Positions 56,360 to 62,000 of a stretch of 62,000 bases of DNA are shown piece after piece. The stretch's first letter is position 1. Every line of letters starts with the position of its first letter. Source of the stretch: Phoronis australis (taxonomy: Eukaryota > Phoronida > Phoronidae); the NCBI GenBank assembly GCA_002633005.1, contig NMRA01000161.1:200101-262100 (forward strand), in the 5' to 3' direction. The notes under the pieces are model-generated. The model was not told the DNA's origin, searched no databases, and saw only the letters and a program-made list of their open reading frames with translations. The position numbers and the translations under genes were made by a program.

Positions 56360-56850
56360 ATTTGTCGGACTTCAAAACCACTTAAGCGGATTTCAAAACC
56401 TTAGTCGGATGGACTGCAAAACCAAGTGGACGATGATCAAACGTGTTGTTCAGACTTCAAAACGCGATGACCTTTCCCAAAAAACTAGTTGGCCACACCC
56501 AAAACACAATGGCCGGTGCTATAACCAGTAGGCCGGTGACCAAACACGACGGTCGGACTTCCTCAGAGACTAACTGAGAATGTCTTGAATGTTTCAGGTG
56601 GCATCTGGTGTTTATTTTTCGTACTTGTTTGTTTTGTTCAAAATCGCCGATTTGTTCGGCCGTTGTGTTTGAGCACCGGCCAACCCGTTTGAGGTCCGGC
56701 CAACCAGTTGTTTGGTTGCGGCCATCTGGTTTTAAGGTACCGCCAGCCTGTTTGGAGGTCTGACCACCAAGTTAGAACACCGGCCATTTGGTTCTCTAGT
56801 CCAACCAGCTGGTTTTGAAGTCCGGGTAAGTGGTTTTGAAGTGCGATCAA
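56360..56850. repeat. Imperfect palindrome of degenerate 25-30-bp units
   Basis: The left arm (about 56360-56570) repeats CTTCAAAACCA and GGCC-type units. The right arm (about 56640-56850) carries their reverse complement, such as TGGTTTTGAAGT and CCGGCCAACCAGTTG. A unit of roughly 25-30 bases is repeated many times in each arm with drift. Minus-strand open frames here give a repeating Gln/Trp/Leu/Asn peptide and are by-products. Confidence 0.6.
56611..56616 (-). terminator. Candidate polyadenylation signal for the minus-strand gene
   Basis: TTTATT on the plus strand gives AATAAA on the minus strand about 365 bases after the stop codon at 56981. The position is plausible. It is a single six-base match. 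Confidence 0.3.
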
Positions 56851-56980
56851 TTGTTGATTCCCCTTTGTAGTTGTTTATCCCCTGACTCTCATGTATAGCT
56901 ACATGTGACGTCACCAGCTTTAGATGCCTCTATGGCGTCATGCAATCATGCAACCGAAATGAAACTCCTCTCTTGATGCG

Positions 56981-57900
56981 TCACACATGTTCGTGCACGT
57001 CCACCTGAACGTGACAGACGTCAGCCGCTTGTTTATTTGACGGCGTGTCTTGTCCCACTAATGTAAAGTCAACTTGTCGTTGTTTCTTAGACATTGGACT
57101 AGCAGGCCAGGAACGTACTTTCTCCATCTCAGCTGTTTGATATGGGTGCAGATAGTCTGAGTCGTAACTCGTCGTCCCCTCCAGTCTCCGTCTAGTGTTG
57201 CAAACCTGAAGTTTTGAAGTCTTTGGTCGAGGAAATATCTCATTCCTTAGCGGAACTATTGCAAAATTGTTTTGTCTTTTCATCGATGGCTGCACATTAT
57301 CCAAAACGTTAATTAAAGACGTATCTAAAATCAAAGGGTTCGGAGAACATTTGCTGGACCTACCGTTTCCACTCTTATTTAAGCTCGAAACAGAACAATC
57401 GATGTCTTCAGGCAAATCCTCCACCCAACGAGCGGTATTTTCTAAAGAAGAATGGGATTTCTCGGGAAGAGTATACGACTTCAGGGGCTTCATTTCGATC
57501 AAACTAGAAGAACAAACTTCACCCAAAGGAAACTCTTCACGCGAATTGTTTGCTATACTACTTTGACGTATACTGCACGGTCGTCGTTGCCTTTTTTCGA
57601 AAATCCTCCCAATTCTACAGTCTCGACATTTACCTTTTATGAAAAACCAGAGAAGGAAGAGAACAAGGGTTCCGCCTAGGATAGCGGCGGTCTGAATCCC
57701 TTCTTTGGGGTCGTAAGACGCGTAAAATTCCTCTTCTGTGATTTCAGACTTAAAGTTGTTGGTTGGCTTCAGCAGCGAGGTATTGTTGAATAGGGCTCCA
57801 AGCACGATCGGTCTATACGATACCGTCCTATCGTGCTGCTCACTAGACTGGCTAGATTCGTGCATAATGTCCTCATCTTCACTGCATAACGGACGCACCC
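56981..57900 (-). CDS. Last exon of an unrecognised single-pass membrane protein
   Basis: An open exon of about 306 codons on the minus strand. It starts after an acceptor (ATCGTTTTTCTAG, entering with two bases to complete a codon) and ends at TGA (56983-56981). It begins with an acidic and serine-rich extracellular part carrying an N-N-T-S glycosylation-type site (LGALFNNTSLLKP). A juxtamembrane FYASYDPKEG comes next, then a hydrophobic helix at about 57638-57697 (AAILGGTLVLFLLWFF) and a basic cysteine-containing stop-transfer K-G-K-C-R-D-C-R. About 215 cytoplasmic residues follow, rich in Ser, Pro and Arg. I do not recognise the family. The absence of NPxY- or ITAM-type motifs leaves function open. 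The gene converges on the receptor gene. Upstream exons are needed for a signal peptide. Confidence 0.75.
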
Positions 57901-57959
57901 CTAGAAAAACGATAGTACTGATATGTACATATCCATATATGTATATATAGAAACGAAGG

Positions 57960-58960
57960 TATCAATGACATATTGTTAGATTCATTATACTGTCATTGAT
58001 AATTGCACCTGATCCGCCAAGTCTTCTAACATGAATCTATTCCGCTCCACTCAATGGCGACGTTGAGACCACTTTTGTCGTTTAGTGTGAGACAGTTTTA
58101 GGAGAATTTTACTTTTTAAAAGATTTTTGATCAACTTGGTATATTTTGCTTTGCCTCAACGGTAATTTTTAATTTGATAGTTGATATTTTTAACCACGAA
58201 ATTACTAGAATATTTCTGTATCAAGGTTTCTTTGAGACATACGGGTATCTTGTTAAAAGCGGTATTCCATTTCCACCTAATAATCTTATTGGACATCCAT
58301 GCCTCTCATTGAGCAAGTTTCGAAAATGTCAACTGTGCCCCTGCCCTAGCTTTTCAGCTCTGACAAATGTTCTTGGCTCAGGCGCGCACAGTGCCAATCC
58401 GTTTCAAAGTAAATCGCCTTTGAGTTGAGTAATGATGCGGAAACGGGTAACGAAGCTACTAAAACAGCGACAGACACACCGTGATGCGAATATCGACCAT
58501 AAACGACTAAAAACTCTCAAGGTAAAAACATCCCCAATTGACCAAAAACGATTGCAGAAACGTATCATTTCCCTCTAACAACTTGTGCACACGCCATTAA
58601 CACTATGATAGCTACATGTAACTCCAGTGGAACGTCAGCGCTTCATTAGACTAATTTTGCATGAGATGAGTTGAACCACCAGAGTTTTGTCATCTTGTTA
58701 AATTGTTAGTCGACAACCTTGATGCTTGAAGATGAGCCGCGACGTTTGGGCAGCCATCTGATCTACTACAACCAGGTGCGTATGAAAATAATGATATAAA
58801 CTAAATAACAACGCAGCATATTAATGCAATCTGCTTCCCCACACAGTTCTACGCAAACGAAATAATACATGTACTTATTACAATGGCAGAAAGTGGTTCT
58901 CTCTTATGGACGTGAAACCTGTGATATATTTAAACAAAAACGGCAGAGTTCAGAAACTGT
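57960..58960. other. No feature recognised
   Basis: Presumed intronic or intergenic. The open frame at 58174-58428 (+) has no splice support. Confidence 0.35.
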
Positions 58961-58964
58961 AGAA

Positions 58965-59060
58965 CCTACGCTAGGACCTAGCTAAAAGGCAAGACTTTCA
59001 AAGATTACGTGAGATATCGCCGTGTATTTTAAATGAGGACAAGTGATGTTTGGTTAATCT
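58965..59060. mobile_element. Palindromic MITE family Y, copy 3 (partial)
   Basis: GAACCTACGCTAGGACCTAG followed by ATTACGTGAGATATCGCCGTG and TATTTTAAATGAG match the family core. No right terminus is recognisable. Confidence 0.5.
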
Positions 59061-59240
59061 TTTCTAGTCGCGAGACAGCTACTGACCTCTAACTAGTTAA
59101 AACCAGTAAAAAATTATGCGATGTTGTAAATCAGCGCGCCGACACCGCTTAGTCTTACACGTTATGGTCACATCACGTGACGTACAGTTAAGAATGTAAT
59201 GACCTCTGTCCCGACCGGTGTTAGAGCCCAGAGTAGAGGT

Positions 59241-59335
59241 TAGTAACGCTTGGACCTACCTTAGGACCTCGCTGAAAAGGAAGACTTCGCGAAATTACGT
59301 GCTGAGATTTTGCCACGTATTTTAAAGGAGAACTA
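59241..59335. mobile_element. Palindromic MITE family Y, copy 4 (partial)
   Basis: AGTAACGCTTGGACCTACC, then AGGACCTCGCTGAAAAGGAA, AAATTACGTGCTGAGAT and ACGTATTTTAAAGGAG follow the family order. It lies 276 bp after copy 3 in the same orientation. Confidence 0.5.
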
Positions 59336-60392
59336 TTTTTTTTTAACCGCAAGACAGCTTCTGATCGTTAACCAGGACTTTCTGTCAACCTTCGAGACGC
59401 TCTAGTCGACTGAACTATCGGGACCACCGGTTGATTACTGGATTTCTGACGGAAATGTAGCAAACACCAATCTTTATGATTTTGGAATGATTCGGCCTAG
59501 TTGTCAATCTTCTTGCGTTACAATTCATAATCATTGAGTTACATGCAAGGATGCATTTTACTTTTCAGTGCCACTCAAGCGAGAGTCTAGTAACGATGAT
59601 ATGGTAATGATAAGATGATCTAATGGCGGCAACTCAGCAATCTCGAGGCCGGTCTCGCACACCCGTCCCTGTGTTTCAATATAGAACTAACTATAGGCAT
59701 CACTGAAGGACTATTTGATATCTTATTCGGAGCCTTTGGTACATGGATGCGCCATAAAATTTTCTCGAACTGATAACTTACCACACAAACACATATGGGG
59801 CGACTGAGCTGGGCAGATGAGATCCTTGTTATGTTGTTCCAGCCTCGTTTTGGCATTGGAACGTTAATCATGCATGATGGTCTCACACGCACTTGAATTG
59901 GTACACAATGCAACAGATGTCCAATATTCATAGCAATATAGGGTCAATGTTGAACTGCCTAGTGTATCAATACAATCGTGTGTGTAGGCGAAGGATTCAG
60001 AAGATGGTTAGAACCGATAGAATTTGGTGTTTTGTTCAAAGTCACTTGAATCAAATGAAATCTGCTGCAAACATACACAGACCGAATGTCTTATCTATCA
60101 ATGCTGTGCTTCTTGAAATTAACCTGTTTTGTCTCTTAGGCTGATCATCCATACAAACAGATGTTCTAATACGCTGAAACCGCCACAAAATGATTTTTTG
60201 CAATTACCTCAGGTATGCTGAGCGTAGTCTAGCTCTGTAAAAACGAGATTTATCGAGTGGTCTGTCATTTTCATGGTGATTTACGTTGCAAAGCACATAC
60301 TAGGTGGCGACACTTTCAGTCCAATTTAAAAATTAGCCACTGAAAATCCATTCATCCATATTCAATGTATATGAATTTGTCACCATGGATAC

Positions 60393-60541
60393 CAGGTAGT
60401 ACGTGCTCTTTCTGAAATAGCTACTCGACGTGTCTTCCATTGAGAAAGCAAGCTGGAATACCAACGAAGGAAAACATTCCAAGGATTCAAAAGCCCGTTT
60501 AGCTCTTGAACACATATTAACGACGGTTAAATCAATCGAGT
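60393..60541 (-). CDS. Candidate exon, minus strand (possible upstream exon of the 56981-57900 gene)
   Basis: The acceptor TTTTTGCTACAAAG precedes an open block entering in phase 1: SIDLTVVNMCSRAKRAFESL, then ECFPSLVFQLAFSMEDTSSS. A possible donor, CTG|GTATCC, leaves in phase 0. The composition is protein-like with two cysteines. It does not join the 57900 exon directly (phase 1 needed), so at least one exon between would be required. No family is recognised. Confidence 0.3.
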
Positions 60542-61229
60542 CTTTGTAGCAAAAAGTAATGATCAATGAACGTAGTTAACTTCCAATTAATAGTTGAAGG
60601 TTGAGAAATTTTTACAAATCTGTTTAATCGTTGGCAATTGTTAAACTAGTTAATGGCGGTTGTGGGGATACAGGCTGAGCTCATGTCACACTAGAAGATT
60701 TTCTCGAGACCTGCATGGAGTACTTATACCTTAATAACTATTTCTGAACGTAGAGAGTAAGTGCACGATACCAGATAAAATCACCAGAAACAAAATGAGT
60801 GTCTTTTAAGATTAAATGGAAGTGTGTTGAACCAAATTTTTACTGCACACAACTCAAAATTTCGACTTTAAAGGTAACTGTTCGCATTTGAACAAGCCAG
60901 AGATAGAGGAAATTAAGTCAAGCAAACGGTTGTATTATGGGAACGCAGTGTAGGGATAAAATATTATTATTCATCTTTGATTAGTCACATGTTCTTTCAA
61001 TGACATTACTCTACACAACTTCTATGAGGTGCTTGCTTGATTAAGCCATTCAAACCGTCTTTAAATATCGTAGAGACAACGTAATGCTTCTGGAAATTTC
61101 TGTGATGATCAATCACGAAGATTCATCAAAGTGTCGTTAATAGGTTTTCAAGACGCCCGTCAACTACTCTTCAAAAAGACAGCGAACAGAGTCGCAGAGC
61201 AATACCGAATGTCTATTGACGCAGCACAT

Positions 61230-61265
61230 ACATGTACGTACATGTACATGTAGATGTAGATGTAA
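61230..61265. repeat. ACATGTA/GATGTA short repeat cluster
   Basis: Tandem ACATGTACGT/ACATGTACATGTAGATGTAGATGTA. It is one of several clusters of the ACATGTA word in the window (others near 14700, 40500, 56305 and 61840). Confidence 0.7.
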
Positions 61266-61380
61266 CTACCAATAAACATCAATGCAGACACTTAATTGGG
61301 AATTAATCGGGCGTGTACTATAAGCGTTTTGATAAAAATACATGTACGAGCGAAGCAGTGCATTCCTAGTTTTTAGGTAC

Positions 61381-61606
61381 GAAAGCTTAAGTGTTCCTTC
61401 TTGGTAAAAAATGATGGTGAAATCCATGTTGCTTCATAGCCGTTCGTAGAGCACTGTCGTTCCTCAGCGCAACAGCGGATTTCAATTTCCGCGCACAAGG
61501 CAGTCTTAGGGCAAGCCGATTTAATGAACGCTCTAAGGACTTTCAAATTTGCTCCAGAACAATACAAGGGACAACTAAGTCTTCGACTGTGACACGATTT
61601 TAAAAA
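61381..61606 (-). CDS. Candidate cysteine-rich exon, minus strand
   Basis: The acceptor CTGTACCTGCGTGACAG precedes an open block in phase 0 with many cysteines: FLKSCHSRRLSCPLYCSG, SACPKTALCAEIEIRCC and RQCSTNGYEATW. A weak donor (TTTC|GTACCT) exits in phase 1, compatible with the candidate exon at 60541. The cysteine density suggests a secreted or extracellular domain. I cannot name it, and transcript evidence is lacking. Confidence 0.28.
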
Positions 61607-62000
61607 CTGTCACGCAGGTACAGACAGCAGACAGTCGGTCTTTATTTCCAAACACTTTTACATGTATCGCATTTTTGATTATGAAGGATTGGAAAAATAT
61701 GTAGTAGCTTCATAATATGTCGATTCGTATTGACCAATAAAAATGAAGAAACGTACTGTAAGCCTTGCCAATATACCCACGCAGTTACACTTTACATCAA
61801 GAAGAGACAAATATCCCTTGCACTGGCAGATTTTAGACTACATGTACATGTATGTCACAAAAGGTGGCAGCCACACAAGGCCTAACACACCATGCCGGCT
61901 AAGTTTTTTAAGTCTGTCCGTATGGGGATAGCCCCCTCAGTTACGTGGCACCCGTATCCGACTCTGCCTACATGAGCGGCGCACCACAAGGGGTTGGGGG

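Noticed and set aside
56638-56914. Minus-strand open frames rich in Trp, Gln, Leu
   Set aside because: They arise from degenerate ~25-30-bp palindromic repeats; composition follows the repeat, not a protein family.
59620-59931. Minus-strand open frame with a GTAAGT donor, as an upstream exon of the membrane-protein gene
   Set aside because: Its frame is closed by a stop five codons before the ATG with no acceptor in between, and its exit phase 0 does not fit the phase-1 entry of the 57900 exon.

Overview
The window is nuclear DNA from an animal, most likely a marine invertebrate. Genes are split into short exons by introns with consensus GT/AG borders. The main gene is a large secreted-domain receptor of a kind found only in animals. 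The palindromic word ACATGTA is scattered everywhere, and transposon families (DIRS-like, CR1/Jockey-like LINE, Gypsy-like, small TIR elements) fill the spaces. Amphioxus, hemichordate, mollusc or brachiopod would all fit; I cannot choose between them from sequence alone.

Layout. Positions 1-26000 are essentially repeat territory. They hold a broken Gypsy-like gag/protease piece (2516-3932), a GC-rich inverted pair (5317/8169), a (CA)n tract, a 164-bp MITE with a 5-bp target duplication (9015-9178), and a ~0.7-kb repeat present as two adjacent copies (9.25-10.6 kb). A third copy of that repeat is split by a 1.5-kb palindromic foldback element (16708-18212). At 18.9-25.7 kb a minus-strand DIRS-like retrotransposon carries a LINE inserted in its reverse transcriptase/RNase H region. 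All of these coding parts are decayed.

Positions 27503-51167 (+) hold the main gene. I could place 20 exons whose phases agree at every junction, about 1,860 codons, with the first (signal peptide) and probably the last exon missing. The product is a single-pass membrane protein. Its order is three modules of LDL-receptor-type YWTD beta-propeller plus EGF, then twelve thrombospondin type 1 (TSP1) repeats, a transmembrane segment, and a tyrosine-rich cytoplasmic tail with a PPxY motif. The propeller-EGF half resembles the LRP5/6 ectodomain; the TSP1 half resembles matrix and guidance proteins. The introns carry small repeats and MITEs.

Positions 51-62 kb contain minisatellites, a 1.76-kb TIR element (53614-55372), a degenerate palindrome, and on the minus strand the last exon (56981-57900) of a second, unrecognised single-pass membrane protein. 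That gene runs tail-to-tail with the receptor gene. Two cysteine-containing minus-strand open stretches at 60.4 and 61.5 kb may be its upstream exons.

No RNA genes, CRISPR arrays or bacterial features were seen. Exon borders were set by eye from splice consensus, reading phase and domain continuity, with no transcript evidence.
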